From Streptomyces sp. AC512_CC834 (GTDB lineage Bacteria > Actinomycetota > Actinomycetes > Streptomycetales > Streptomycetaceae): a stretch of DNA of 64,000 nt. A program made the position numbers and the translations under genes. Positions 49,814 to 58,678 of this stretch are shown here, piece by piece (the first letter of the stretch is position 1; each line of letters starts with the position of its first letter). The stretch covers positions 153,021-217,020 of the forward strand of contig NZ_JAGMUO010000113.1 in the NCBI RefSeq assembly GCF_019049325.1, written 5' to 3'. The notes under the pieces are model-generated. The model worked only from the letters and a program-made list of their open reading frames with translations, ran no database searches and was not told the DNA's origin.

Positions 49814-50533
49814 TTACCCGAGCCCGGGTCGGACTCCGAGTACCGCAGTGCCGACGCGTACATGTGTCGCTCCGGCGGCCACGGCCTGTTCGAGGTCCGC
49901 ACTCATCCCTGCGGAAACCATGTTCGCAGCCGGATGGGTTCGGCGCACCTGGGTCGCCACATCCATGAGGTGCTCGAACGCCGCCTGTTGGCGTCCGGCG
50001 TACTCGCCGGTGAGCGGTGCCACGGTCATCAGACCGTCGAACCGCAGGCCGTCCGATCCGGCGACGAGATCGGCCAACTCTTCGATTCCGGCGGGCGAGA
50101 CCCCACCGCGCTCCCCTCGCGCGCCCTCCCCCGCGTCCAGCGCGACCTGGAGGAGACAGCCCACCTCGCGGCCGGCCCGCACCGCCTCTCTCGACAGTGC
50201 CGTGACGAGCCTGGCCCGGTCCACGGACTGGACGACATCGGCGTAACCGATCACGGAGCGCACCTTGTTGGTCTGCAACTGTCCGACGAAATGCCACGAA
50301 AGCGGCAGATCCGAGCATGCGGCGGCCTTGGGGGCCGCGTCCTGGTCGCGGTTCTCCGCGACGTGGCGCACCCCCAGTTCCGAGAGAATGCGCACATCGT
50401 CCGCCGGGTAGGTCTTGGTGACCACGATGAGGGTCACCTCCTCCCGGGGGCGGCCCGCGGCCGCGCACGCGGCGGTGATGCGCTCCTCCACTTTCGCCAG
50501 GTTCTCGGCGAGTTCGTGCTTACGGTCCGTCAT
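49814..50533 (-). CDS. YggS/YlmE-type PLP homeostasis protein
   Basis: A 239-aa barrel with the PLP lysine in EVTLIVVTKTYPADDV near residue 37, RHVAENRDQDAAPKAA near 57 and LPLSWHFVGQLQTNK near 76. It binds PLP and maintains vitamin B6 and amino-acid balance without a known catalytic reaction. It lies between sepF and ylmD in the standard order ftsZ-ylmD-ylmE-sepF-ylmG-divIVA. The ATG lies seven bases past the stop of the YlmD gene. Confidence 0.94.
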   Translation of the reverse strand: MTDRKHELAENLAKVEERITAACAAAGRPREEVTLIVVTKTYPADDVRILSELGVRHVAENRDQDAAPKAAACSDLPLSWHFVGQLQTNKVRSVIGYADVVQSVDRARLVTALSREAVRAGREVGCLLQVALDAGEGARGERGGVSPAGIEELADLVAGSDGLRFDGLMTVAPLTGEYAGRQQAAFEHLMDVATQVRRTHPAANMVSAGMSADLEQAVAAGATHVRVGTAVLGVRPGLG

Positions 50534-50539
50534 GCCCCA

Positions 50540-51268
50540 TCAGTCCAGCCACACATAGCCCGCGAGCCGCCCGGTGGTGCGGTCGCGTCGGTAGGAGAAG
50601 TGGTCCTTCGACTCCCGGGTGCACACCGGCGACTGCGCCCGGTCGCGCACCCCGAGGCGTTCGAGCTGCGCGTGCACGCCGGCGCTCACGTCGAGGGCCG
50701 GTGTGCCCCAGGCGGTGTCGGCGTGGGCGGCCGGCTCGACGGCGGCCACCTCGGCGCGCATCTCCTCGGGCACCTCGTAGCACCAGCCGCACACGGCGGG
50801 TCCGGTGCGGGCGACGATCCGGGCGGGGTCCGCGCCGAGTTCGGTCATGGCCCGTACGGCGGCGGGGACGACCCCGGCGACCAGTCCCGGCCGGCCCGCG
50901 TGGGCCGCGGCGGCGACTGAGGCGACGGGGTCGGCCAGCAGTACGGGCACGCAGTCGGCGGTGAGGACGGCGAGGGCGAGACCGCGTTCGGCGGTGACGA
51001 CCGCGTCGGCCCGCGGGACCGGGCCCTCCCCCCAGGGCGCGTCGACCACGGCGACGTCGGCGCCGTGCACCTGGTTCATCCAGACCACCCGGGCCGGGTC
51101 GAAGCCCAGCGACTTCGCCGCCAGCTCCCGGTTGGCCATGACGGCGCCGGGGTCGTCGCCGACCGCGCCGCCGAGATTGAGCTGCTCGTACGGAACGGCG
51201 CTCACTCCGCCCCACCGGTCGGTGAAGCCGAAGTGCGCGCCGTTCACGGTGTCGCGCTGTCCTATCAC
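50540..51268 (-). CDS. YlmD/PgeF-type multicopper polyphenol oxidase family protein
   Basis: A 242-aa protein with the metal-ligand triad His in MNQVHGADV near residue 69, Cys in LTADCVPVLLAD near 110 and His in AAHAGRPGLVAG near 127. Relatives were first called laccase-like but are now known as purine nucleoside phosphorylase/adenosine deaminase type enzymes or peptidoglycan-editing factor (PgeF). The GTG start overlaps the ftsZ stop as GTGA, so it is translated after ftsZ. Its link to division may be proofreading of peptidoglycan precursors. Confidence 0.93.
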   Translation of the reverse strand: MIGQRDTVNGAHFGFTDRWGGVSAVPYEQLNLGGAVGDDPGAVMANRELAAKSLGFDPARVVWMNQVHGADVAVVDAPWGEGPVPRADAVVTAERGLALAVLTADCVPVLLADPVASVAAAAHAGRPGLVAGVVPAAVRAMTELGADPARIVARTGPAVCGWCYEVPEEMRAEVAAVEPAAHADTAWGTPALDVSAGVHAQLERLGVRDRAQSPVCTRESKDHFSYRRDRTTGRLAGYVWLD

Positions 51269-52467
51269 TTCAGGAAGTCCGGCACGTCCAGTTCCTCGGC
51301 GGCGCTGTCCGAGTAGGTCCGCGACGGCGGGACCGGCGGCGCGGAGACCGGCGGCAGGTCGCTGACCGGCTCCGGCGCGGGCGCCTGCTCCGGCTCCTCC
51401 TTCGGCTTGACGCTGCCGAGCGAGCCGAAGGACGGGCGGCTCTCGGACTGCCGCGCCGGGGTGGGCTCCTCGCGCTTGGCCGAGGAGGACCCGAGGACGT
51501 TGTCCCGCTTGGACGGCGGCTGGCCCCCGTCGAAGCCGGCCGCGATCACGGTGACCCGCACCTCGTCGCCGAGCGCGTCGTCGATGACCGCGCCGAAGAT
51601 GATGTTGGCCTCGGGGTGGGCGGCCTCGCTGACGAGCTGGGCGGCCTCGTTGATCTCGAACAGGCCGAGGTCGGAGCCGCCGGAGATGGAGAGCAGGACG
51701 CCCCGGGCGCCGTCGATGGACGCCTCCAGGAGCGGCGAGGAGATCGCCATCTCGGCCGCGGCCACCGCGCGGTCGTCGCCGCGGGCCGAGCCGATGCCCA
51801 TGAGGGCCGAACCGGCCTCGGACATGACCGACTTGACGTCGGCGAAGTCCAGGTTGATCAGGCCGGGTGTGGTGATGAGGTCGGTGATGCCCTGCACACC
51901 GGACAGCAGCACCTGGTCGGCGGACTTGAACGCGTCCAGCACGCTGACCTGGCGGTCCGAGATGGACAGGAGCCGGTCGTTGGGGATGACGATGAGGGTG
52001 TCGACCTCTTCGCGGAGTTCGGCGATGCCGTCCTCGGCCTGGTTGGCCCGGCGCCGTCCCTCGAAGGTGAACGGGCGGGTGACCACGCCGATGGTGAGGG
52101 CGCCGAGCGAGCGGGCGATGTTCGCCACCACCGGCGCGCCGCCGGTGCCGGTGCCGCCGCCTTCACCGGCCGTCACGAAGACCATGTCGGCCCCCTTGAG
52201 GACCTCCTCGATCTCCTCGCGGTGGTCCTCGGCGGCCTTGCGGCCGACGGCCGGGTTGGCTCCGGCGCCGAGTCCGCGGGTGAGTTCGCGGCCGACGTCG
52301 AGCTTGACGTCGGCGTCGCTCATCAACAGCGCCTGTGCGTCGGTGTTGATGGCGATGAACTCGACGCCCTTGAGACCGACCTCGATCATCCGGTTGATGG
52401 CATTGACACCACCGCCGCCGACACCGATGACTTTGATGACTGCGAGGTAGTTCTGCGGTGCTGCCAC
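51265..52467 (-). CDS. ftsZ: Cell division GTPase FtsZ
   Basis: A 400-aa tubulin homologue that forms Z-rings and, in Streptomyces, ladders of septa in sporulating hyphae. Motifs: IKVIGVGGGGVNAINRM at 11-27, tubulin signature GEGGGTGTGGAP at 101-112 and NLDFADVKSVM near 207 (T7 loop). The C-terminal peptide ends EELDVPDFLK, the binding site for SepF and other partners. The GTG start begins AAPQNYLAVIKV as in other Streptomyces. The 287-base leader to ftsQ carries a promoter and an inverted repeat, consistent with dual vegetative and sporulation control. Confidence 0.98.
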   Translation of the reverse strand: MAAPQNYLAVIKVIGVGGGGVNAINRMIEVGLKGVEFIAINTDAQALLMSDADVKLDVGRELTRGLGAGANPAVGRKAAEDHREEIEEVLKGADMVFVTAGEGGGTGTGGAPVVANIARSLGALTIGVVTRPFTFEGRRRANQAEDGIAELREEVDTLIVIPNDRLLSISDRQVSVLDAFKSADQVLLSGVQGITDLITTPGLINLDFADVKSVMSEAGSALMGIGSARGDDRAVAAAEMAISSPLLEASIDGARGVLLSISGGSDLGLFEINEAAQLVSEAAHPEANIIFGAVIDDALGDEVRVTVIAAGFDGGQPPSKRDNVLGSSSAKREEPTPARQSESRPSFGSLGSVKPKEEPEQAPAPEPVSDLPPVSAPPVPPSRTYSDSAAEELDVPDFLK

Positions 52468-52573
52468 GTCGAAGGCCTCTCGCCTCGAGTTACGTGTCGC
52501 CGACCGCCGAAGCACTGATGCCCCCGCGACCCGACGACTGATGCCGATTGGGACGGTCCGTAGCGCCGACCCG

Positions 52574-52598
52574 AACCCTAACGCTGAAGTTTAGGGTT
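52574..52598 (-). promoter_or_regulatory. Inverted repeat in the ftsZ leader
   Basis: AACCCTAA-9 bases-TTAGGGTT, perfect 8-bp arms, 107 bases upstream of the ftsZ start codon and about 30 bases downstream of the proposed transcription start. It may act as an operator or as an RNA hairpin. Confidence 0.55.
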
Positions 52599-52634
52599 AC
52601 CAGTGTGTCTGTTCCTTGGACTCTTCTGAACAGG

Positions 52635-52664
52635 ACACTAAGTCGACAAGTGGCGCACGTTCAA
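52635..52664 (-). promoter_or_regulatory. Candidate ftsZ promoter
   Basis: On the minus strand, TTGAAC (52659-52664), an 18-base spacer and TAGTGT (52635-52640) match the Streptomyces housekeeping consensus TTGAC(A/C) and TAGRRT fairly well. The expected start is near 52628, about 160 bases upstream of ftsZ. The ftsQ-ftsZ gap of S. coelicolor is known to hold several ftsZ promoters. Confidence 0.6.
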
Positions 52665-52754
52665 CGAACACGCCGAACCTCCCGTTTTTCTTTTCACCCT
52701 ATGTGATCAGCCGTAGCGCTGCCCAACCAGGGTGCTGGCCTGCGCGTATACCCG

Positions 52755-53549
52755 TCAACTCCCGGATGACGCCGGGGCGGTGGGAACGCTCACGTCGAAG
52801 TGCCGCGCATCCGGTGTCGCTTTCATCAGCGCGGTGAGTGCACGGGCTTTCTGCACACCCTGCTCACCGCTCCCCCACGACACGGTCCTCTCGCCGCTCA
52901 ACTCCAGCGAGATGTCGTCGTAGGAACGGACCTTGACGAGCCGTGCGTCCCGGGCGACCGCGTCCGGGAGCCGTCCCGCCACCCGCACCGCCTCCCGCAC
53001 CAGGCGGTCCTCGTCGAAGCGGCGCAGGCTCGCCGCCGCGGAGCCGGAACGGGCGGGCTCCAATTTCAGCTCCGGCACGCCTTTCGGAGCGCGGGAAACC
53101 GTGGCGAAACGGACGCCTTCATCGTCCACTTCCACGAAGTTTCCGCCCTTTTGGACAATCAGGACCGGAGTACGCTCGGTCACTTTCAGTCCGATTCCGT
53201 GCGGCCAGGAACGCTCCACGCCGACCTCGTCAATGCGGGGCAATTTCCGGCGCAGTCGCGCCTCGACCGCCTCGGTGTCGACGGAAATCAGCGGGTCCCC
53301 GACGGGGATGTCGGCGGCCTCGCGCACCTGCGCGGGGGTCAGGACCCGGGTTCCCGAGACCGACACGCGCTCCAGGCGCGTCCAGTTCGAGCCGTAGAGC
53401 ACCCAGAGGGTCCCGCCCGCGACGAGTACGAGCGCGACGGTAAGGATGATGATCGTACGAAGACGGGGCGGGCCGAACCGGCGCGCGCGGGGCGGGCCGG
53501 ACGACTTCTGCTGGCGTGCACCGCGTTCGGCGGTGGTCGGTCCGGCCAC
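52755..53549 (-). CDS. ftsQ: Cell division protein FtsQ
   Basis: A 264-aa bitopic protein: basic cytoplasmic N-terminus, one membrane segment (about 32-52), then the POTRA domain (ERVSVSGTRVLTPAQVREAA near 61-80 and GDPLISVDTEAVEARLRRKL) and the FtsQ beta domain. It links FtsZ-ring and periplasmic division proteins. The ATG starts AGPTTAERGARQQ. It is preceded by murG and followed by the ftsZ promoter region. Confidence 0.94.
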   Translation of the reverse strand: MAGPTTAERGARQQKSSGPPRARRFGPPRLRTIIILTVALVLVAGGTLWVLYGSNWTRLERVSVSGTRVLTPAQVREAADIPVGDPLISVDTEAVEARLRRKLPRIDEVGVERSWPHGIGLKVTERTPVLIVQKGGNFVEVDDEGVRFATVSRAPKGVPELKLEPARSGSAAASLRRFDEDRLVREAVRVAGRLPDAVARDARLVKVRSYDDISLELSGERTVSWGSGEQGVQKARALTALMKATPDARHFDVSVPTAPASSGS

Positions 53550-53574
53550 GCTCCCTGCCTTCCGTCATACGTGA

Positions 53575-54669
53575 CTAACGATGCGCACGGGCGGCGATCG
53601 CCTCGTACACCATGCCGACGAGCAGGTCGTCGGCGTCCCGGCGGCCGAACTCGGCGGCGGCGCGGGACATCTCGTACAGCCGGTGCGGGTCGGCCAGCAC
53701 GGGCAGGACGTTGTGCTGCAGCCACTCGGGCGTCAGTTCCGCGTCGTCGACCAGCAGTCCGCCGCCGGCCTTGACCACCGGCTGGGCGTTGAGCCGCTGT
53801 TCGCCGTTGCCGATGGGCAGCGGGACGTAGGCGGCCGGCAGCCCGACGGCGGACAGTTCGGCGACGGTCATCGCGCCCGCACGGCAGAGCATCATGTCGG
53901 CGGCGGCGTACGCGAGGTCCATCCGGTCCAGATAACTTACCGGGATGTACGGGGGCATTCCCGGCATCTGGTGGACCTGCGGCAGTTCGTTCTTGGGCCC
54001 GACCGCGTGCAGGATCTGGATGCCGGCCTGCTGGAGCCAGGGAGCGACCTGCTGCACCACCTCGTTGAGCCGCCGGGCGCCCTGCGAACCGCCGGAGACC
54101 AGCAGCGTCGGCAGGTTGGGGTCGAGCCCGAACATCGCGCGGGCCTCGGGACGCGCGGCGGCGCGGTCGAGGGTGGAGACGGCGCGGCGCAGCGGGATGC
54201 CGATGTAGCGGGAGTTGCGCAGCTTGCTGTCGGGGGTGGAGACGGCGACCTGCGCGGCGTAGCGCGAGCCGATCTTGTTGGCCAGGCCGGGGCGGGCGTT
54301 GGCCTCGTGGACGACGATCGGCACACCGAGCCGCTTGGCCGCGAGGTAGGCGGGCAGCGCCACATAGCCGCCGAAGCCGGCCACGGCGTCCGCCTTGGTG
54401 CGCTCCAGGATCTGCTCGGCCGCCTTGATGGTGCCGCGCAGCCGGCCCGGGACGGTGATCAGCTCGGGGGTGGGCTTGCGCGGCAGCGGTACGGCCGGGA
54501 TCAGCGCCAGTTCGTACCCGCGCTCGGGTACCAGGCGGGTCTCGAGGCCGCGTTCCGTGCCCAGGGCCGTGATACCCACGGTCGGATCCTGCCTGCGCAG
54601 GGCGTCCGCGAGGGCGAGCGCGGGCTCGATGTGGCCCGCGGTTCCTCCGCCGGCGAGTACGACATGCAC
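53575..54669 (-). CDS. murG: UDP-GlcNAc transferase MurG
   Basis: A 364-aa GT-B glycosyltransferase that adds GlcNAc to lipid I to form lipid II on the inner membrane face. Motifs: HVVLAGGGTAGHIEPALALA at 2-21, FGGYVALPAYLAAKRLGVPI near 99, LVSGGSQGARRLNEVV near 190 and MLCRAGAMTVAELSAVGLPA near 260. The ATG lies six bases past the ftsW stop. Confidence 0.97.
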   Translation of the reverse strand: MHVVLAGGGTAGHIEPALALADALRRQDPTVGITALGTERGLETRLVPERGYELALIPAVPLPRKPTPELITVPGRLRGTIKAAEQILERTKADAVAGFGGYVALPAYLAAKRLGVPIVVHEANARPGLANKIGSRYAAQVAVSTPDSKLRNSRYIGIPLRRAVSTLDRAAARPEARAMFGLDPNLPTLLVSGGSQGARRLNEVVQQVAPWLQQAGIQILHAVGPKNELPQVHQMPGMPPYIPVSYLDRMDLAYAAADMMLCRAGAMTVAELSAVGLPAAYVPLPIGNGEQRLNAQPVVKAGGGLLVDDAELTPEWLQHNVLPVLADPHRLYEMSRAAAEFGRRDADDLLVGMVYEAIAARAHR

Positions 54670-54675
54670 CGAAAT

Positions 54676-56046
54676 TCACCGCTCTCCGGACGAGCGCGCC
54701 GCCGAGGCGCGCCGTCGCATCGTGTTCCAACTCCGGGAGTTCCGCTTGGCCGCGGGACCCCTGGCTCCCCGCTTTCTACCAAAGCGAGGTTGCCGCAACG
54801 CAAGCGCCGCCCGCGCACCGGGTTCGTCACGCGCGAAGGCGATCAGCAGACCGATGGCGAACATGGTCGGCAACAGGGCGGAACCCCCGTAGGAGAACAG
54901 CGGGAGCGGGACACCGGCGATCGGCAGCAGCCCGAGGACCGCACCGATGTTGATCACGGCCTGGGCCGTGATCCAGGTGGTCACGCCTCCCGCGGCATAC
55001 CTCACGAAGGGGTCCTCCGTGCGTCCGGCCACGCGGATACCCGCATAGCCTAGAGCCGCGAAGAGGGCGAGTACCGACAGCGTCCCCGCAAGGCCCAGTT
55101 CCTCGCCGGTGACGGCGAAGATGAAGTCGGTGTGCGCTTCGGGGAGTTGCCCCCATTTCTCCACACTGGCACCGAGCCCGGAACCGAACAGTCCGCCGGA
55201 GGCCAGGGCGTAGATGCCGTGCACGGCCTGCCAGCAGGAGTCGCCAGGACCGGGGTCGGTGGCACCGAGGCAGTTGAGCCGGGCCATGCGGTTGGGGCTG
55301 GTCTTGATGAGGATGAAGCCGAGCAGCACGGCGATCGACAGCACGCCCGCGAACAGCCGCGTGGGCGCGCCGGCCAGCCACAGCAGCCCGAACAGGATCG
55401 CCGTCAGGATGATCGCCGTGCCCATGTCGCCGCCGATCATGATCAGCCCGAGCAGCATGAACGCGGCGGGCACCAGCGGCACCAGCATGTGCTTCCACTG
55501 CGCCAGCAGCTTCTTGTCCTGCTTGCGGGCGAGCAGGTCCGCGCCCCACAGCACGATGGCGAGCTTGCCGAACTCGCTGGGCTGCATCTGGAAGGAGCCG
55601 CCGAGCGCGATCCAGTTCTGGTTGCCGTTGACCGCCACTCCTATCCCCGGCACCTGGACCAGGATCATCAGGACGACGGCGCCGGCGAGGATCGGGTAGG
55701 CCAGCGCCCGGTGCAGCTTCACCGGCATGCGCATCGCGGCCACCAGGAGGCCGGAGCCGATCAGGGCGGCCAGGGCCTGCTTGCGGAAGAAGTACGAACC
55801 GGGCAGCGAAAGCTGGAGCGCGGTGATCTGGGACGCCGAGTAGACCATCACCAGGCCGAGCACGGTGATCAGCGCGCTGCCGCCGCAGATCAGGTAGTAC
55901 GCGGTCAGCGGCCGGTCCCAGGCGCGGTGGAGGCGGTGGTAGAGGCGAAGCACCGGGTTCTCGTGCGGCGGCCCCGGCGTCGTGGGTCGCCCGACGGCCC
56001 GCTGTACGGGCGGACGTCCGGTACGGCTCTGGGGACTACCGGGCAT
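54676..56046 (-). CDS. ftsW: Lipid II polymerase/division protein FtsW
   Basis: A 456-aa SEDS-family glycosyltransferase with ten membrane segments. Motifs: GSYFFRKQALAALIGSGLL near residue 82, LGGSFQMQPSEFGKLAIV near 148, and AHTDFIFAVTGEELGLAGT near 300. N- and C-termini are basic extensions (GRPPVQRAVGRPTTPGPP and a C-terminal Arg-rich tail). It pairs with the class B PBP FtsI at the septum. The ATG is preceded by GGAGG within a duplicated 18-bp unit. Confidence 0.96.
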   Translation of the reverse strand: MPGSPQSRTGRPPVQRAVGRPTTPGPPHENPVLRLYHRLHRAWDRPLTAYYLICGGSALITVLGLVMVYSASQITALQLSLPGSYFFRKQALAALIGSGLLVAAMRMPVKLHRALAYPILAGAVVLMILVQVPGIGVAVNGNQNWIALGGSFQMQPSEFGKLAIVLWGADLLARKQDKKLLAQWKHMLVPLVPAAFMLLGLIMIGGDMGTAIILTAILFGLLWLAGAPTRLFAGVLSIAVLLGFILIKTSPNRMARLNCLGATDPGPGDSCWQAVHGIYALASGGLFGSGLGASVEKWGQLPEAHTDFIFAVTGEELGLAGTLSVLALFAALGYAGIRVAGRTEDPFVRYAAGGVTTWITAQAVINIGAVLGLLPIAGVPLPLFSYGGSALLPTMFAIGLLIAFARDEPGARAALALRQPRFGRKRGARGPAAKRNSRSWNTMRRRASAARSSGER

Positions 56047-56050
56047 CGCG

Positions 56051-56086
56051 GCCTCCGCTGCACGTCGGGCCTCCGCTGTATGTCGG
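56051..56086. repeat. Two 18-bp direct repeats at the ftsW ribosome site
   Basis: GCCTCCGCTGCACGTCGG (56051-56068) is repeated at 56069-56086 with two changes. On the minus strand each copy supplies a GGAGGC; the copy nearest the ftsW ATG serves as the Shine-Dalgarno sequence, the other is a duplicate. Confidence 0.75.
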
Positions 56087-56141
56087 CATGGACCGTCCCA
56101 CGCGTCCTCCCGAGTTCACCCGGCGGCAGGAGGCGGCCGGG

Positions 56142-57602
56142 TCAGGCGCCGAGTTCGCGAACGGCCTGCGCGAACGCGTCACCGCGCTGGTTGTAGTTGG
56201 TGAACATGTCCATGGAGGCACAGGCCGGGGCCAGCAGCACCGTGTCACCGGGCCGGGCGAGCCGCCGCGCCTCCTGGACGGCCTGGAGCATCGCACCAGT
56301 GTCGGTCCGGTCGAGGTCGACCACGGGTACTTCGGGGGCGTGTCGCGCCAGGGCTTCGCGGATCAGGGCGCGGTCGGCGCCGATGAGGACGGCGCCGCGC
56401 AGCCGCTTCGCCGCGCCCACGACCAGCTCGTCGAAGGTGGCGCCCTTCGCGAGCCCGCCGGCGATCCAGACGATCGACTCGTACGCCGCCAAAGAGGCTT
56501 CGGTGGCGTGGGTGTTGGTGGCCTTGGAGTCGTCCACGTACGCCACCGAGTCGACGTCGGCGACGTGCGCGATGCGGTGGGCGTCCGGGGTGAAGGCGCG
56601 CAGCCCGTCCCGTACGGCGGCCGCGGGGACGCCGAAGGCGCGGGCGAGGGCCGCGGCGGCAAGGGCGTTGGCGATGTTGTGCGGGGCCGGCGGGTCGACG
56701 TCCGAGACCTCGGCGAGCTCCTGGGCGTTCTGCTGCCGGTCCTCGACGAAGGCACGGTCGACCAGGAGGCCCTCCACGACGCCGAGTTGGGAGGGTGCCG
56801 GCGTGCCCAGGGTGAAGCCGACCGCCCGGCAGCCGTCCTCGACGTCGGCCGCGCGGACCAGGTCCTCGGTGGCCTTGTCGGCGAGGTTGTAGACGCAGGC
56901 GACGCGATTGCCCTCGTAGACGCGGCCCTTGTCGGCGGCGTAGGCCTCCATCGAGCCGTGCCAGTCCAGGTGATCCGGGGCGAGGTTGAGCACGACGGCC
57001 GAGTGGGCGCGCAGGGAGGGCGCCCAGTGGAGCTGGTAGCTGGACAGCTCCACGGCCAGGACGTCGTACTCGGTGTCGCCGGTGACCGTGTCGAGGAGCG
57101 AGACGCCGATGTTGCCGACGGCGGCGGTGCGCAGACCGGCCGCCTTCAGGATCGACGCGAGCATCCGGACGGTGGTGGTCTTGCCGTTGGTGCCGGTGAC
57201 CGCCAGCCACGGCGGCGCGTCCGGGCCGCGCAGCCGCCAGGCCAGTTCCACGTCGCCCCAGACCGGGACGCCGGCCTGCTCGGCCGCGGTGAACAGGGGC
57301 TTGGTGGGCTTCCAGCCGGGTGCGGTGACGATCAGCTCGGTGCCCTCGGGGAGCCCCGCGGCGGAGCCGCTGTCGGATGCTGTGCCGTCGCCCAGGCGCA
57401 CGGTGACGCCGAGCGCCTCCAGCTCCGCCGCCTGCGCCCGCGCGCGCTCGTCGGCGCCGTCGTTGACGACGGTCACGCGCGCGCCGAGGCCGTGCAGGAC
57501 CTTGGCGGCCGGGACGCCGGAGACGCCGAGTCCGGCGACGGTGACGTGCTTGCCCTGGAACTCGAAAGGCACCGAGGAGGAGGTCACTTGTCCGCTGCCC
57601 AT
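56142..57602 (-). CDS. murD: UDP-MurNAc-L-Ala:D-Glu ligase MurD
   Basis: A 486-aa Mur ligase. N-terminal Rossmann part: HVTVAGLGVSGVPAAKVLHG near 20-39. The ATP loop is AVTGTNGKTTTVRML near 135, with HLDWHGSMEAYAADKGRVYE near 215 and AYVDDSKATNTHATEASLAA near 355. I chose ATG 57602 (GSGQVTSSS). A GTG at 57587 that overlaps the mraY stop as GTGA is an alternative and would shorten the protein by five residues. Confidence 0.96.
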   Translation of the reverse strand: MGSGQVTSSSVPFEFQGKHVTVAGLGVSGVPAAKVLHGLGARVTVVNDGADERARAQAAELEALGVTVRLGDGTASDSGSAAGLPEGTELIVTAPGWKPTKPLFTAAEQAGVPVWGDVELAWRLRGPDAPPWLAVTGTNGKTTTVRMLASILKAAGLRTAAVGNIGVSLLDTVTGDTEYDVLAVELSSYQLHWAPSLRAHSAVVLNLAPDHLDWHGSMEAYAADKGRVYEGNRVACVYNLADKATEDLVRAADVEDGCRAVGFTLGTPAPSQLGVVEGLLVDRAFVEDRQQNAQELAEVSDVDPPAPHNIANALAAAALARAFGVPAAAVRDGLRAFTPDAHRIAHVADVDSVAYVDDSKATNTHATEASLAAYESIVWIAGGLAKGATFDELVVGAAKRLRGAVLIGADRALIREALARHAPEVPVVDLDRTDTGAMLQAVQEARRLARPGDTVLLAPACASMDMFTNYNQRGDAFAQAVRELGA

Positions 57603-58678
57603 CCCGCGTAGAAGAGGCCGAGTCCGACGATCACACAGATGCCCTGGATGATCCAGAAGCGGACCACGACAAGGACCTCGGACCAGCCTTTGAGTTCGAA
57701 GTGGTGCTGGAGTGGCGCCATCCGGAAGACCCGCTTCCCGGTGAGGCGGAAGGAGCCGACCTGGATGACCACCGACATGGTGATCAGGACGAACAGGCCG
57801 CCGAGGATGGCCATCAGCAGTTCGGTGCGCGAGCAGATCGCCAGACCCGCGAGCACACCGCCGAGCGCGAGCGAACCGGTGTCGCCCATGAAGATCTTGG
57901 CCGGCGAGGTGTTCCACCACAGGAAGCCGAGGCAGGCGCCCATCAGCGCGGACGCGACCACCGCGAGGTCGAGGGGGTCTCTCACCTCGTAGCAGGCGCC
58001 CGGGTTGGTCAGGGTCAGCGCGTTGGCGCAGGACTCCTGGAACTGCCAGACGCCGATGAACGTGTAGGCGCCGAAGACCAGGACGGAGGCGCCGGTGGCC
58101 AGGCCGTCCAGGCCGTCGGTGAGGTTCACGCCGTTCGACATCGCGAGGATCATGAACAGCGCCCAGATGACGAACAGCACCGGGCCGATGGTCCAGCCGA
58201 AGTCGGTGATGAACGACAGCTTGGTGGACGCCGGGGTGTTGCCGCGGTTGTCCGCGAACTGGAGCGCCAGCACGGCGAAGGCGATGCCGACGGTGAGCTG
58301 GCCGATCATCTTCGCCCTGGCCCGCAGGCCCAGCGAACGCCGCTTGACGATCTTGATGTAGTCGTCGAGGAAGCCGACCAGCCCCATGCCCACCATCAGG
58401 CCGAGCACCAGCAGACCGGAGAAGGTCGGCCCGGTGTTCGTGTTCGGGTCCAGGTAGCTGGTGATCACCTTGGCCAGGAAGTACGCGGCGACCGTGGCCA
58501 GGATGAAGGCGATGCCGCCCATGGTCGGCGTACCGCGCTTGGCGGCGTGCTCGCGCGGGCCGTCGTCGCGGATGTACTGGCCGTAGCCCTTGCGGGCCAG
58601 CAGCTTGATCAGCAACGGGGTGCCGATCAGCGTCAGGAAGAGGCCAATGACTCCTGCGAACAGGATCTGCTTCATCAT
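57584..58678 (-). CDS. mraY: Phospho-MurNAc-pentapeptide transferase MraY
   Basis: A 364-aa membrane enzyme that links the UDP-MurNAc-pentapeptide to undecaprenyl phosphate, forming lipid I. It has ten hydrophobic segments, the DDGPREHAAKRGTPTMGGIA loop near 38-57, LVGFLDDYIKIVKRRSLGL near 100-118, LTDGLDGLATG near 187 with catalytic Asps, and FMGDTGSLALGG near 263. Two adjacent ATGs are possible (58678, 58675); the first overlaps the murF stop as ATGA. Confidence 0.97.
   Translation of the reverse strand: MMKQILFAGVIGLFLTLIGTPLLIKLLARKGYGQYIRDDGPREHAAKRGTPTMGGIAFILATVAAYFLAKVITSYLDPNTNTGPTFSGLLVLGLMVGMGLVGFLDDYIKIVKRRSLGLRARAKMIGQLTVGIAFAVLALQFADNRGNTPASTKLSFITDFGWTIGPVLFVIWALFMILAMSNGVNLTDGLDGLATGASVLVFGAYTFIGVWQFQESCANALTLTNPGACYEVRDPLDLAVVASALMGACLGFLWWNTSPAKIFMGDTGSLALGGVLAGLAICSRTELLMAILGGLFVLITMSVVIQVGSFRLTGKRVFRMAPLQHHFELKGWSEVLVVVRFWIIQGICVIVGLGLFYAGWAADK

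Noticed and set aside
52574..52598. TTAGGG-like sequence suggestive of a telomeric repeat
   Set aside because: It occurs only as the two arms of one inverted repeat; Streptomyces telomeres are unrelated palindromes.
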